The notes beneath the pieces are model-generated. The model did no database searches. It worked only from the letters and a program-made list of their open reading frames with translations, and was not told the DNA's origin. Shown here in pieces: positions 50,984 to 59,803 of a stretch of 64,000 bases of DNA. The stretch lies in the NCBI RefSeq assembly GCF_022662495.1, contig NZ_JAKPBU010000010.1:1-64000 (forward strand), given 5' to 3'. Position 1 is the first letter of the stretch, and the number at the start of each line of letters is the position of its first letter. The DNA comes from Lysobacter sp. M2-1 (lineage in GTDB: Bacteria > Pseudomonadota > Gammaproteobacteria > Xanthomonadales > Xanthomonadaceae). The translations under genes were made by a program, and so were the position numbers.

Positions 50984-51646
50984 ATGTTCAATCGCACCAC
51001 GTTGTACATCCTGCTCGTCGCGGTCGCGATGGGGTTGGGCCTGTGGGCGGCCGAGCGCTTCTACGGCGAAGGCGCCGTGCGCTCGACGCCCGACCTCCAG
51101 GTCGTGCGTCTGTTTCCGCAGCCGCGTCCGCTACCGGAGTTCGCGCTGCGCCAGTCCGATGGCACCCAGCTGGTGCCGGGCGAGCTGAAGGGGCACTGGA
51201 CCCTGGTCTTCCTCGGCTTCACCCATTGCCCCGACGTCTGTCCGACCACGCTCGCCGAGCTGGCGCAGGCGCAGCAACAGTGGCAGGCGCTGCCGGCTTC
51301 CACCCGGCCGCGGGTGCTGTTCGTCTCGGTCGATCCCGATCGCGACAGCAGCGACCGCATCGGCGAATACGCGCATGGCTTCCACCGCGACACGCTGGCA
51401 GCGACGGCCGATATTCCCGCACTGGAAAGTTTCGCCCGCTCGCTGAGCATGGTGTTCGCGAAGGTGCCGGCACCCCGCGGCGTGCCCGCCGACCAGTACA
51501 GCGTGGACCACTCGGCCACCATCGCCGTGCTCGACCCCGAATCGCGCATGGCTGGCATCATCTCGCCGCCGTTCGTGCCCAGCAGCATCGCATCCGACCT
51601 GCTGGTCCTGAGCGGGCATGCCCCCGCCACAGGACCCGGGAAATGA
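50984..51646 (+). CDS. SCO1/SenC family copper chaperone
   Basis: A 220-residue thioredoxin-fold protein with an N-terminal membrane anchor (residues 7-22). The copper-binding motif CPDVC (Cys82, Cys86) lies in [15 protein letters not shown], and the third ligand His near 177 is in [28 protein letters not shown] is a typical loop. SCO proteins deliver copper to the CuA centre of cytochrome c oxidase in the periplasm; no oxidase genes are in the window. Its stop overlaps the psd start (ATGA). Confidence 0.93.
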   Translation: MFNRTTLYILLVAVAMGLGLWAAERFYGEGAVRSTPDLQVVRLFPQPRPLPEFALRQSDGTQLVPGELKGHWTLVFLGFTHCPDVCPTTLAELAQAQQQWQALPASTRPRVLFVSVDPDRDSSDRIGEYAHGFHRDTLAATADIPALESFARSLSMVFAKVPAPRGVPADQYSVDHSATIAVLDPESRMAGIISPPFVPSSIASDLLVLSGHAPATGPGK

Positions 51647-52485
51647 GCCTGGTCACGGCGCTGACCCATGTTCTGCCGCATCGCCTGTTGTCGGCGGCGG
51701 CACGGCGGCTGGCCTATTCCCCGAACACGTGGCTCAGCCGATGGCTGATCGATACGGTGACGCGCAGGTTCGGCGTGGACCTGTCGGAGGCGCGCAATCC
51801 CGACCCGGGCAGCTACGCCACCTTCAACCAGTTCTTCACCCGCGCCCTGCGCGAGGGCGCACGCGTTCCCGACCCGGATCCGCGCGCGCTGCTGATGCCG
51901 GCCGACGGGCGCATCAGCCAGTGCGGCGCAATCGAAAGCGGGCGCATCTTCCAGGCCAAGGGTCAGTCATTCACTGCGGAAGAACTCCTGGCCGATGAAG
52001 CGGCCGCGCGCCCCTTCGCCGACGGCCTGTTCGCGACGGTCTACCTGTCGCCGAAGGACTATCACCGGGTCCACATGCCCTGGACCGGTACGCTGCGCGA
52101 AACCGTGCACGTGCCGGGTCGGTTGTTCAGCGTCGGCCCGGATGCCGTGCGCCGCGTGCCGCGCCTGTTCGCGCGCAACGAGCGCCTGGTCTGCCACTTC
52201 GACACCGATTTCGGACCGATGTGCCTGGTGATGGTCGGCGCGCTATTGGTGTCTGGCGTGGAAACCGTGTGGAGCGGCGAGGAGATCCCGCGCTACGGCG
52301 ACGCGATCACCGTCAAGGACTACCGCGGCGAGCGCATCGTCCTGGAACGCTTCGCGGAGATGGCACGCTTCAACTACGGATCGACGGTGATCGTGCTGCT
52401 GCCGCGCGGTGTGGCGCAGCTTTCGTCCGCACTTTCCGCCGAGTCGCCGGTCAGGCTGGGCGAGCGATTGGCGACCCTGAAATAA
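51643..52485 (+). CDS. psd: Phosphatidylserine decarboxylase proenzyme
   Basis: A 280-residue Psd. [40 protein letters not shown] and the C-terminal processing site [12 protein letters not shown] are visible. Autocleavage at Gly-Ser makes the pyruvoyl group from Ser247; the more common tripeptide context is LGST, here YGST. It forms phosphatidylethanolamine at the inner membrane. It is translationally coupled to the SCO1-like gene. Confidence 0.97.
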   Translation: MSLVTALTHVLPHRLLSAAARRLAYSPNTWLSRWLIDTVTRRFGVDLSEARNPDPGSYATFNQFFTRALREGARVPDPDPRALLMPADGRISQCGAIESGRIFQAKGQSFTAEELLADEAAARPFADGLFATVYLSPKDYHRVHMPWTGTLRETVHVPGRLFSVGPDAVRRVPRLFARNERLVCHFDTDFGPMCLVMVGALLVSGVETVWSGEEIPRYGDAITVKDYRGERIVLERFAEMARFNYGSTVIVLLPRGVAQLSSALSAESPVRLGERLATLK

Positions 52486-52509
52486 CGGGCGCGGCGCGCA
52501 TGCCGCCGG

Positions 52510-54051
52510 CTACTGCCTGCACCCCTGCAGCTTCAGGCGCTGACCGGGCCGGATGTCGTAACGCGGCGGCTTGATGCCGTTGGCTGCGGCCAGATCCTTG
52601 GTACCGCAGCCGTATTTCGCTGCGATCGAAACCAGGGTATCGCCGCGCACGACCAGGTGCTCGTTCGGTGCGATCGGTTTGGCCGGCTGGCCGGTGGCGA
52701 CGGTGGCCTGCACCGCTCCCTGCCCCGGCACGTAGACCTGCTTGCCTTGCGGATCCGGGCCCACGGCCGCCGCGGGAAGCGTCTGGACCGTACTCACGTC
52801 GCCCACGCGCACGATCGCGAGCGAGGGATCGCTGGTCACCAGCTTGTGCGCGAGTTCGGCACGTTCGCCCTGCGCGCAATAGCGGTTGTACAGGCGCACG
52901 ATCTGGGTCGTGGCATTGATGCTGCCCCCGGCGGGCAACAGGCTGTCGGTATCCAGACGCGGATTGAGGTTGCGCAGCGCACGGAAGAAGCCGTCGGTGT
53001 AGCGGGTGTTGCCCAGGCAGATGGTCAGCTCGTAGATGCTTGTCGGACGCTTGAGCCGCAGCATCGCCGGCTTCGAGGCCACGCGCGGAAAGCGCAGCCC
53101 GTAGTCCTTCGGATGCAGGTACAGCCAGGCCGCCGCGATCACCATCGGCACGTAATCGCGAGTTTCTGCGGGGAACTGGTTGTAGGTGTCGTAGCTCCAG
53201 AAATTATTCCCACCCGCGTTGTAGACGCGTTGGGCGCGACCTTCGCCCCCGTTGTAGGCGGCCAGGGTCATCTCGATGTTGCTGTTGAGCGAGTTGTAGC
53301 GCTCGATCAGGTAGGAGGCCGCCGCCTGCGCCGAAGCGCGCGGGTCGTAGCGGGTGTCGAACCCGCTGCCATCGTTGCCCAGGCCGAAACGGCGACCGGT
53401 CGCCGGCATGAACTGCAGCGGACCGACCGCGCCGGCGCGCGAACCCACATGCACCTTGCCGTTCGATTCCTTGGCCAGGATACCGAACAGGAGCGCTTCG
53501 GGCAGGCCACGCTGCTGGAAGGCGGGCGCCATCAGCGGCCGCAGGTACTGATAGTTTTCGAAGCTCTGCATCAGCGACGGACGCATGTCGGTCAACCAGC
53601 GTCGGATTCCCGCCTGCACGGCCGGATTGAACTGCACCGCCTGTGCGAAGCGCCGGTTGCGATCGTCGAGCAGTGCGTCCGCGGTGGCCTCTGCCGGTAC
53701 GTCGTCGGCGGTGAAGTCGATCGGGTCGTCGCCACCGCCTACGTCGAGTTCCTGCGGCTCTTCGCCGCCCGACTGCAGTGCCGTGCGATAGGTCTGCAGG
53801 AAGGCGGCAAGATCGCAGCCACGCTGTTTCGCGCAGCCGGTGATCGCGGTCTCCATGTCGCGCGCGGCCGCGACGCTGGTCTCGGGGTCGCCGCTCGCGG
53901 CGCGGTAACGCGCCTCCGCACCCTCCAGATTGCGCTGCAGGACCTCGATGTTGGCGCGGTCGCGGCGCGATTGCGCCTGCGCGGCGGGTGCGAACATCAG
54001 AAGCGCGGCGAAGGACAGCACAATGCTGCGGAGTGGGGCAAAAGAGGGCAT
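52510..54051 (-). CDS. Membrane-bound lytic transglycosylase, MltD-like, with LysM
   Basis: A 513-residue secreted protein. Signal peptide residues 1-27 (ending AAQAQ, no lipobox Cys); an N-terminal helical region; an SLT domain with catalytic Glu near 195 (LFGILAKESNG), then GAVGPLQFMPATGRRFGLG and MTLAAYNGGEGRAQR; and a C-terminal LysM repeat (HLVVRGDTLVSIAAKYGCG). It cleaves glycan strands with 1,6-anhydro ends. The ATG at 54051 is chosen, as the TTG three codons upstream has no better ribosome-binding site. It is convergent with psd. Confidence 0.92.
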   Translation of the reverse strand: MPSFAPLRSIVLSFAALLMFAPAAQAQSRRDRANIEVLQRNLEGAEARYRAASGDPETSVAAARDMETAITGCAKQRGCDLAAFLQTYRTALQSGGEEPQELDVGGGDDPIDFTADDVPAEATADALLDDRNRRFAQAVQFNPAVQAGIRRWLTDMRPSLMQSFENYQYLRPLMAPAFQQRGLPEALLFGILAKESNGKVHVGSRAGAVGPLQFMPATGRRFGLGNDGSGFDTRYDPRASAQAAASYLIERYNSLNSNIEMTLAAYNGGEGRAQRVYNAGGNNFWSYDTYNQFPAETRDYVPMVIAAAWLYLHPKDYGLRFPRVASKPAMLRLKRPTSIYELTICLGNTRYTDGFFRALRNLNPRLDTDSLLPAGGSINATTQIVRLYNRYCAQGERAELAHKLVTSDPSLAIVRVGDVSTVQTLPAAAVGPDPQGKQVYVPGQGAVQATVATGQPAKPIAPNEHLVVRGDTLVSIAAKYGCGTKDLAAANGIKPPRYDIRPGQRLKLQGCRQ

Positions 54052-54159
54052 CGAAGACAAGGCAACCAGGGGAAGTGGCAGGGTAGCCGCGCCCGCGTGA
54101 GGGCGACAAGGTCATCGGTCACACCTGGTCACGCGCGGTGCATGCACGCGGCGGTCGCA

Positions 54160-54165
54160 TAGAAT
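54160..54165 (+). promoter_or_regulatory. Candidate -10 element for the DUF853 gene
   Basis: TAGAAT followed by TCGG, 27 bases before the ATG at 54192, in the divergent gap with the lytic transglycosylase gene. No matching -35. Confidence 0.4.
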
Positions 54166-54191
54166 TCGGCTTCCCCCGCCAGGACCATGCC

Positions 54192-55718
54192 ATGGATCAG
54201 CTCGCGACCAACGCCATTCTGGTGGGCAAGGCGGTCATTCCTGCCGACGCGGGCCAGGTCTGGCTGCAGCCGAAGTTCGGCAATCGCCACGGCCTGGTCG
54301 CCGGCGCCACCGGCACGGGCAAGACCGTCACCCTGATGACCCTGGCCGAGGGCTTCTCGCGCATCGGCGTGCCGGTGTTCATGGCCGACGTGAAGGGCGA
54401 CGTGGCCGGCCTGGCTGTCGCCGGCAGTACCGGCGACAAGCTGCAGCAGCGCATCGCCGAGATCGGCATGCCCGATTACCGCAATGAGGCGGCGCCGGTC
54501 GTGTTCTGGGACCTGTGGGGCAAGTCCGGCCACCCGGTGCGCACCACTGTCAGCGAGATGGGCTCGCTGCTGCTCGGCCGCATCCTGGATCTGAACGACA
54601 CCCAGGGCGGCGTGCTCGATATCGTGTTCAAACTGGCCGACGACCGCGGCCTGCTGCTGCTGGACCTGGAGGACCTGCGCGCCCTGCTTGGCCTGGTCGC
54701 CGACCAGCGCAAGGACATCTCCACCGAGTACGGGCTGGTGAGCGCGCAGTCGATCGGCGCAATCCAGCGCGCGCTGCTGCGCCTGGAGGCTGAAGGCGCC
54801 GACCAGTTCTTCGGCGAGCCCGCGCTGGAGCTGGCCGACCTGATGCGCACCACGCCCGACGGCCGCGGTGTGATCGGCATCCTCGCCGCGGAGCAGCTGG
54901 TCCTGAAACCGAAGCTGTATTCCACCTTCCTGCTGTGGCTGCTGTCGGAACTGTTCGAGCACCTGCCCGAGGTCGGCGATCTCGACAAACCGAAGCTGGT
55001 GTTCGTGTTCGACGAGGCGCATCTGCTGTTCGACGACGCCCCGCCTGCGCTGCAGCAGCGCATCGAGCAGGTGGTGCGGATCATCCGGTCCAAGGGCGTG
55101 GGCGTGTACTTCTGCTCGCAGTTCCCCGATGACGTGCCCGACGAGATCCTCGGGCAGATGGGCAACCGCTTCCAGCACGCGCTGCGCGCATTCACGCCGC
55201 GCGACCAGAAGGCGGTCAGGACCGCGGCGGAAACCTTCGTCGCCAATCCGGACCTGGACGTAGCCAAGGTGATCGGCCAGCTCGGCGTGGGCGAGGCACT
55301 GGTCTCCACCCTGCAGGACAAAGGCGTGCCGATGCCGGTCGAAAAGACCCTGATCGCGCCGCCGCGCTGCCGGATGGGCGCGATCACCGACGCCGAGCGC
55401 CAGCAGGTGCGCGCCGGTAGCCCGGTGGGCGCGAAGTACGATCAGCGCGTCGATCGCGAATCCGCCGCCGAGATGCTGGCCAAGAAGGCCGAAGCCTCGG
55501 CCGAACAGGCCAAGGCGCCCGCGGCGAAGACGCGTGCGCAGGACGAGGCCGAGGACAGCGGCTTCGGCCGCGCGGTGAAAGACGCCGTGTTCGGCACCAA
55601 GCGCCGCCAGGGCATGGTCGAGACCATGGCCAAGCAGACCGCGCGCACCATCGGCAGCCAGATCGGCCGCCAGATCCTGCGCGGCGTGCTCGGCGGCATT
55701 TTCGGCGGCAAGCGCTGA
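54192..55718 (+). CDS. DUF853 / HerA-like ATPase (YjgR family)
   Basis: A 508-residue P-loop ATPase. Walker A GATGTGKT (residues 38-45), FMADVKGDVAGLA, Walker B VFVFDEAHLLF (near 273) and a late Arg-finger region (HALRAFTPRDQKAVR). The family resembles the HerA/FtsK helicase fold, but no nuclease partner is adjacent and its cellular role is unknown. The C-terminal 60 residues are a charged coiled region ending in a Gly-rich tail (GVLGGIFGGKR). AGGA at 54181-54184 supports the start. Confidence 0.92.
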   Translation: MDQLATNAILVGKAVIPADAGQVWLQPKFGNRHGLVAGATGTGKTVTLMTLAEGFSRIGVPVFMADVKGDVAGLAVAGSTGDKLQQRIAEIGMPDYRNEAAPVVFWDLWGKSGHPVRTTVSEMGSLLLGRILDLNDTQGGVLDIVFKLADDRGLLLLDLEDLRALLGLVADQRKDISTEYGLVSAQSIGAIQRALLRLEAEGADQFFGEPALELADLMRTTPDGRGVIGILAAEQLVLKPKLYSTFLLWLLSELFEHLPEVGDLDKPKLVFVFDEAHLLFDDAPPALQQRIEQVVRIIRSKGVGVYFCSQFPDDVPDEILGQMGNRFQHALRAFTPRDQKAVRTAAETFVANPDLDVAKVIGQLGVGEALVSTLQDKGVPMPVEKTLIAPPRCRMGAITDAERQQVRAGSPVGAKYDQRVDRESAAEMLAKKAEASAEQAKAPAAKTRAQDEAEDSGFGRAVKDAVFGTKRRQGMVETMAKQTARTIGSQIGRQILRGVLGGIFGGKR

Positions 55719-55747
55719 TTTCTTTCCTTCGACAAAGAGGCCGGATC

Positions 55748-56251
55748 ATGACGTCATCCAACCCGCATCGCCTCGCGGCCCTGGCCGTCATTTCGCTCGC
55801 GTTCGCCGCCTGCACCCGCGATGCGCCCGCGCCCGCCGCAGCGCCGGAAGCGCAGGCGCAGGCCGCGGCGGAAGCGGCGCCGGCCGAGCCGGCGAAGATT
55901 CCCGGCACCGATGCGATCGCCGCGGTCGACAACACGCCGGCCGAGGCCGGAGTGCAACCGGCGGAGAACACGATTGGCGGCGTCGATACCAAGGGCTTCG
56001 CCGGCACTTTCGCCACCGAAGGCGCGCGCATCGAGTTCAAGGCAGACGGCCGCTACGCCATGACCGTGCACGCGGCCAGCGCCGACGCCGACCTCGAGAG
56101 CACGGGCACCTGGAGCGCAGCAGCCGACGGCAAGACCCTGCTGCTGGACTCCGACGACAAGTCCGAGCCCGACCGCAGCTACACGGTGGTATCGAAGGAC
56201 GAAATCACCCAGGCTGAGGGCGGCCAAACGCTGCGTCGCCGCAGCGACTGA
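55748..56251 (+). CDS. Lipoprotein with NlpE-like β-domain
   Basis: A 167-residue predicted lipoprotein. The signal peptide ends in a lipobox (LAFAAC, Cys22). A low-complexity Ala/Pro/Glu linker (about 25-75) leads to a small β-rich domain: GTFATEGARIEFKADGRYAM, then GTWSAAADGKTLLLDSDD. This layout resembles the NlpE/copper-resistance lipoprotein fold, but the CxxC copper motif is missing, so a sensing role is only a suggestion. It starts 29 bases after the DUF853 gene, with AGAGG upstream. Confidence 0.75.
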   Translation: MTSSNPHRLAALAVISLAFAACTRDAPAPAAAPEAQAQAAAEAAPAEPAKIPGTDAIAAVDNTPAEAGVQPAENTIGGVDTKGFAGTFATEGARIEFKADGRYAMTVHAASADADLESTGTWSAAADGKTLLLDSDDKSEPDRSYTVVSKDEITQAEGGQTLRRRSD

Positions 56252-56457
56252 TCCGCCCGCGCACCGGTGCGCATTTTCGCCGGTACCGCCCAGCCCGTTA
56301 CCGGACCTGTCCTCGCTGGCCGCTGAGCCATGTGAGCGGCGTTGTAGCGGGCGCATGGCTGGCACACGCATGCGCGGCGGTACCGCTGCCCCGGACCATG
56401 CGGCGCCATCGATCCCTCGTCCGGAACGCGCTTCGCCTGAAGCGCATGGAGTCCGTC

Positions 56458-56880
56458 ATGACACGTCCCTCGCACCTGCTGGCCGCGACCGTGCTCGGCA
56501 TCGCGGCTTTCGCCACCACCCTGCCAACTGCTGCCCAGGAGGCACCCAACAGCATCGTCTCCCTCTACCGGGTCGCTCCGGGCAAGCACCTCGAGTTCCT
56601 CAAATGGATGGCCGCGCGCGACGCGGTGGATCGCGAGATCGGCGTCGCCGCCACCCAGTGGTATGCGCACTTGAGCGGCGACAGTTGGGACTACATCGCC
56701 ATCGCACCTGATCTGGACGAGGCGACATCCGAGCGCAGCGACGCCGAGGCGAAAAAGCGCGGCCTGACCACCGGCGCACGCGCCTCGCTGGAATTCAGGC
56801 AGGTCATGGCCTATCACACCGATACCCTCGTGTCCGGGCCCTACACCGCGGAGCAACTGGTCGAACAAGCGGGCAAATAA
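56458..56880 (+). CDS. Small secreted protein of unknown function
   Basis: A 140-residue protein with a signal peptide (residues 1-26, ending PTAAQ). The rest has a dimeric α/β-barrel or antibiotic-biosynthesis-monooxygenase-like feel (NSIVSLYRVAPGKHLEFLKWM, then WDYIAIAPDL), but I cannot assign it with confidence. The GGAG at 56448-56451 supports ATG 56458; the longer frame has no signal sequence. A 206-base gap separates it from the lipoprotein gene, and an intrinsic terminator follows. Confidence 0.7.
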   Translation: MTRPSHLLAATVLGIAAFATTLPTAAQEAPNSIVSLYRVAPGKHLEFLKWMAARDAVDREIGVAATQWYAHLSGDSWDYIAIAPDLDEATSERSDAEAKKRGLTTGARASLEFRQVMAYHTDTLVSGPYTAEQLVEQAGK

Positions 56881-56900
56881 GCAAACCGTCGCTTGAGTCC

Positions 56901-56937
56901 GGGGCGGTGGTCTGCGATAACCACCGCCCCTTGTTCC
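56901..56937 (+). terminator. Intrinsic terminator after the small secreted protein
   Basis: GGGGCGGTGGT (56901-56911) and ACCACCGCCCC (56920-56930) form a perfect 11-bp stem, followed by TTGTTCCTTC. It lies 21 bases past the stop codon and 14 bases before greB, so greB may have its own promoter inside this region or rely on readthrough. Confidence 0.75.
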
Positions 56938-56950
56938 TTCCGGCTTCCTG

Positions 56951-57454
56951 ATGTCGCGCTGGCGCCCACCCGCCGAAAAGAGCACCGCACTGATCACGCG
57001 CGAAGGCCATGCCCGGCTGAAGGCGGAGCTCGACGAGCTTTGGCGGGTGAAACGCCCCGATGTGGTCAAGGCGCTCGCCGCCGCCGCGGCCGAAGGCGAC
57101 CGCTCGGAGAACGCCGAATACACCTACCGCAAGAAGCAGCTGGGCGAGATCGACCGCCGGGTGCGCTATCTGACCAAGCGCCTGGAATCGCTGCGCGTGG
57201 TCGATGCGCCGCCCTCCGACCGCGGGGCCGTATTCTTCGGCGCGCACGTCACCCTGGAGAACACCGCGACCGGCGAGATGCTGCTCTACCGCATCGTCGG
57301 CCCGGACGAAACCGACGCCGGCCGCGGCTGGATCAGCATCGATTCGCCGCTGGCGCGGGCGATGCTGAAGAAGCGCTTCGACGACGAGTTCGATGCCGTG
57401 CTGCCGGGCGGAATCGCACGCTACGCGATCGTCGAGGTGCGCTACTCCGATTGA
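56951..57454 (+). CDS. greB: Transcript cleavage factor GreB
   Basis: A 167-residue GreA/GreB protein. The N-terminal coiled-coil hairpin has [31 protein letters not shown], spanning about 27-57, whose acidic tip ([10 protein letters not shown]) enters the RNAP secondary channel. The FKBP-like C-terminal domain has the [21 protein letters not shown] block. RPDVV and YLTKRLE favour GreB over GreA. It rescues backtracked polymerase. The 3' end overlaps the convergent iron permease gene by 13 bases. Confidence 0.94.
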   Translation: MSRWRPPAEKSTALITREGHARLKAELDELWRVKRPDVVKALAAAAAEGDRSENAEYTYRKKQLGEIDRRVRYLTKRLESLRVVDAPPSDRGAVFFGAHVTLENTATGEMLLYRIVGPDETDAGRGWISIDSPLARAMLKKRFDDEFDAVLPGGIARYAIVEVRYSD

Positions 57455-57882
57455 GTACTGCGCCGCGGCTCGTCGACCTCGGGCGAACCGATGTCCTCCT
57501 CCTCCTGCGAGTCGCACTCGCGCGCACGTTTGGCAAGAGCTTCGTATCGGTCCTGGAACGCCTTAAGTTCCGACTCCTCTAGCTCTTCCAGGTCGAGCAG
57601 CTTGTTGTGCGCGCCGCGCGTGGCCCGGATCAGTTCGTCCAGCTTGATCTGCAGCGCCCGGCTGTCGCGGTTCTGGCTGTTCTGGATCAGGAACACCATC
57701 AGAAAGGTGACGATGGTGGTGCCGGTGTTGATGACCAGCTGCCAGGTGTCGCTGAACTTGAACAGTGGGCCGCTCGCCAGCCATGCCAGCACCACCAACA
57801 AGGCCAGCACGAAGCTCACTGGGCTGCCGGCGAAGCGGGAGGCCGCGTTCGCCATGCGGGTGAACAGGTTCCTTTGCGCCAT
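57442..57882 (-). CDS. Low-affinity iron permease family protein
   Basis: A 146-residue protein of the small bacterial Fet4-related family. Two membrane helices (about 23-41 and 48-68) carry the signature [31 protein letters not shown] (spanning 43-73). A soluble acidic tail ([15 protein letters not shown]) follows a helical region. The family name comes from similarity to yeast Fet4; transport has not been shown for these short forms. The ATG at 57882 fits. Its end lies within greB. Confidence 0.88.
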   Translation of the reverse strand: MAQRNLFTRMANAASRFAGSPVSFVLALLVVLAWLASGPLFKFSDTWQLVINTGTTIVTFLMVFLIQNSQNRDSRALQIKLDELIRATRGAHNKLLDLEELEESELKAFQDRYEALAKRARECDSQEEEDIGSPEVDEPRRSTQSE

Positions 57883-57962
57883 GGCGAGGCTCCGATGCGG
57901 GTACGGACTGGATTGTGCGCGCGTAATGCCAAAGCCGCGTCAACTGGCGGGAGGTGCTCGAC

Positions 57963-58074
57963 GTGGGAGCGGCCTGCGCCGCGATTCCTGCTTCTGTGGG
58001 AGTGGCCTCGGCCGCGACGCTTTTCGCTGCAATCGGCCACGGGAGAAAAGCATTCGCGGCCGAGGCCGCTCCCA
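57963..58074. repeat. Cluster of three REP-like units
   Basis: A first unit GTGGGAGCGGCCTGCGCCGC (57963) is followed by a direct unit GTGGGAGTGGCCTCGGCCGC (57996) and then an inverted unit ending GGCCGAGGCCGCTCCCAC (58074). The last two form a palindrome whose loop includes about 45 bases. The element lies between the 5' end of the iron permease gene and the 3' end of the molybdopterin gene. Confidence 0.8.
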
Positions 58075-58086
58075 CCAGCGTCCGGC

Positions 58087-58857
58087 TCAGATCCCGCCGT
58101 ACCAGTCGTATCCCTGGTCTTCCCAGGTACCGCCCTTCCCGCCCGCCAGCCGCGCATAGCCGTCGACCACTTCGATGGTGTGGACGTACTTGGGCTGCTT
58201 GTAGCCGAGCTTGCGTTCGATGCGCATGCGCAGCGGCGCGCCGTTCGCCACCGGAACCGGAGCGCCGTTGAGCGCGTACGCGGCGATGGTCTGCGGGTGC
58301 AACGCATCGTGCAGGTCGATGCTTTCGTAATAGCGGCTGCCGTCGCCCAGCAGGTCGTCGAAGCAGTGGAACACCACATAGCGCGCGCCTGGCCTGAGCC
58401 GCGCCAGGCCCAGCAGATGCGCCAGCGGCACGCCGGTCCATTGGCCGATCACGCTCCAGCCCTCCACGCAGTCATGGCGCGTGATCTGGGTGCGCGCGGG
58501 CATGGCCTGCAGCGCATGGAGCGCGAACTCCAGCGGACGCTCGACCAGCCCGCGTATGCGCAGGCGATAGGCGGCGAAACCCTGCGCCTTCAACGCGAGG
58601 TATTCGGGCGTGCGCGGATCGATCGAGCCATTGGGCTTGAACACCGGCGAGATCATGCTGGCGGGGAATTCGCGCGCGAGCCGATCGCCGGTGAGCAGAC
58701 GCTGCATGCGCCGGTTCAGCGGCTCGGCGAGGCTGAGCGCATCGACGAAGCCCTCGCGCTGCGATTGCGCATCGCAACCGGCCAGCAGGCCCGCGCCGGC
58801 GCCCAGCGACAGGCGCAGGAAGCGGCGGCGATTGGCGGCGAAATCCTCATTCGGCAT
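58087..58857 (-). CDS. Molybdopterin-dependent oxidoreductase (SUOX/MsrP fold), Tat lipoprotein
   Basis: A 256-residue protein. The N-terminus has twin-Arg residues (NRRRFLRLSLGAGAG) and a lipobox-like LAGC (Cys28), so export by Tat with lipid anchoring is likely. The molybdenum ligand is probably Cys130 in ITRHDCVEGWSVIGQWTGVPL. Later blocks (YYESIDLHDALHPQT, ALNGAPVPVANGAPLRMRIERKLGYKQPKYV) are typical of the SUOX fold. GGAGGAG seven bases upstream fixes the ATG at 58857. It overlaps the cytochrome b gene by 11 bases. The substrate is unknown. Confidence 0.85.
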   Translation of the reverse strand: MPNEDFAANRRRFLRLSLGAGAGLLAGCDAQSQREGFVDALSLAEPLNRRMQRLLTGDRLAREFPASMISPVFKPNGSIDPRTPEYLALKAQGFAAYRLRIRGLVERPLEFALHALQAMPARTQITRHDCVEGWSVIGQWTGVPLAHLLGLARLRPGARYVVFHCFDDLLGDGSRYYESIDLHDALHPQTIAAYALNGAPVPVANGAPLRMRIERKLGYKQPKYVHTIEVVDGYARLAGGKGGTWEDQGYDWYGGI

Positions 58858-59710
58858 GGGCTGCTCCTCCCTGCTCACCGCGCACCCGGAAGCGCCCGGT
58901 GATCATCGAACGCATCTCGTTGATCGGGCCTGCGTAGACCACCATCAGCACATGCACCAGGGTGAACAGCACGAACAGCGACATCGCCACGAAATGCAGC
59001 GTGCGCGCCGACTGGCGGCCGCCCACCAGTGCAATGAATCCGGACATCACACTGTCGAGCTGCGGTGACATCGACAGGCCGGTGAGGAGGACCAGCGGCG
59101 TCAGCACAAAGATCACGCCGAGATAGGCGAGCTTCTGCAGCGGGTTGTAGCGCAGGGCCTCGCTACCCTGCGGGTGCCGGAAGCGCAGGTGGTCGAGCAC
59201 CGAGCGCGGCACCTCGCGCCAGTCGCGGCGCCGCATCGCCAGGTCGTCGCGCAGGTGGCGGCTGGCCAGCGACCAGGCCAGGTAACAGATGCCGTTGATC
59301 ACCCAGGCCCAGGCGAAGAAGAAATGCCAGCGCCGGCCCAGGGCCAGTGAACGCGGGCCCGGGATCGTCGCCCATTCGGGGAATCCGCGCCTGACGTTGC
59401 GACCTTCGGCATTCGCCGAAACACCGAACAGCCCGGTGGTGTCGTAGGTCGCATTGCCCAGGCGGGTGACCCCCTGCCCCTTGCCGTCCGCGCCGCGCAC
59501 CGATTCCATCGCCAACAGCGGCGTATCGAAGTGCGAAGCCTCGCCCCAGTACAGCGCCGGATGCGCGTTGAAGATCTGCAGGCCGCTGCCGACCAGGGCC
59601 AGCATGCAGGCCAGGTTGATCCAGTGCATCAGCCGCAAGGGCCATCGGTGGCGCAGCACCGTGCGCGCCGGTTGCATGAGGCGGCCTTCGGATTCCGGGA
59701 TCGATGCCAT
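58847..59710 (-). CDS. Cytochrome b/b561-type membrane subunit
   Basis: A 287-residue di-haem cytochrome b-like protein with at least four membrane helices: near 27-45, 128-148, 190-212 and 240-262. Likely haem His residues occur in LRHRWPLRLMHWINL, GRRWHFFFAWAWV and ARTLHFVAMSLFVLFTLVHVL. A large loop of about 80 residues follows helix 1. Its overlap with the molybdopterin gene indicates a two-protein complex passing electrons between the quinone pool and the periplasmic lipoprotein. It is not the six-helix MsrQ. Confidence 0.85.
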   Translation of the reverse strand: MASIPESEGRLMQPARTVLRHRWPLRLMHWINLACMLALVGSGLQIFNAHPALYWGEASHFDTPLLAMESVRGADGKGQGVTRLGNATYDTTGLFGVSANAEGRNVRRGFPEWATIPGPRSLALGRRWHFFFAWAWVINGICYLAWSLASRHLRDDLAMRRRDWREVPRSVLDHLRFRHPQGSEALRYNPLQKLAYLGVIFVLTPLVLLTGLSMSPQLDSVMSGFIALVGGRQSARTLHFVAMSLFVLFTLVHVLMVVYAGPINEMRSMITGRFRVRGEQGGAAHAE

Positions 59711-59803
59711 GGCCGGGAGAAGCTTACTCCCGCGAGGCTGCGGACGTTCCCCGCGGCGCCCCTCCGCGATTGCGATCTTGCCGATCGCGTGGCGCCGGGA
59801 CCC

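Noticed and set aside
54192-55718. Treating the DUF853 ATPase as a HerA-NurA defence or repair module
   Set aside because: No nuclease or other defence gene adjoins it. Its neighbours are a lipoprotein and a lytic transglycosylase, and the family is a common chromosomal single gene.
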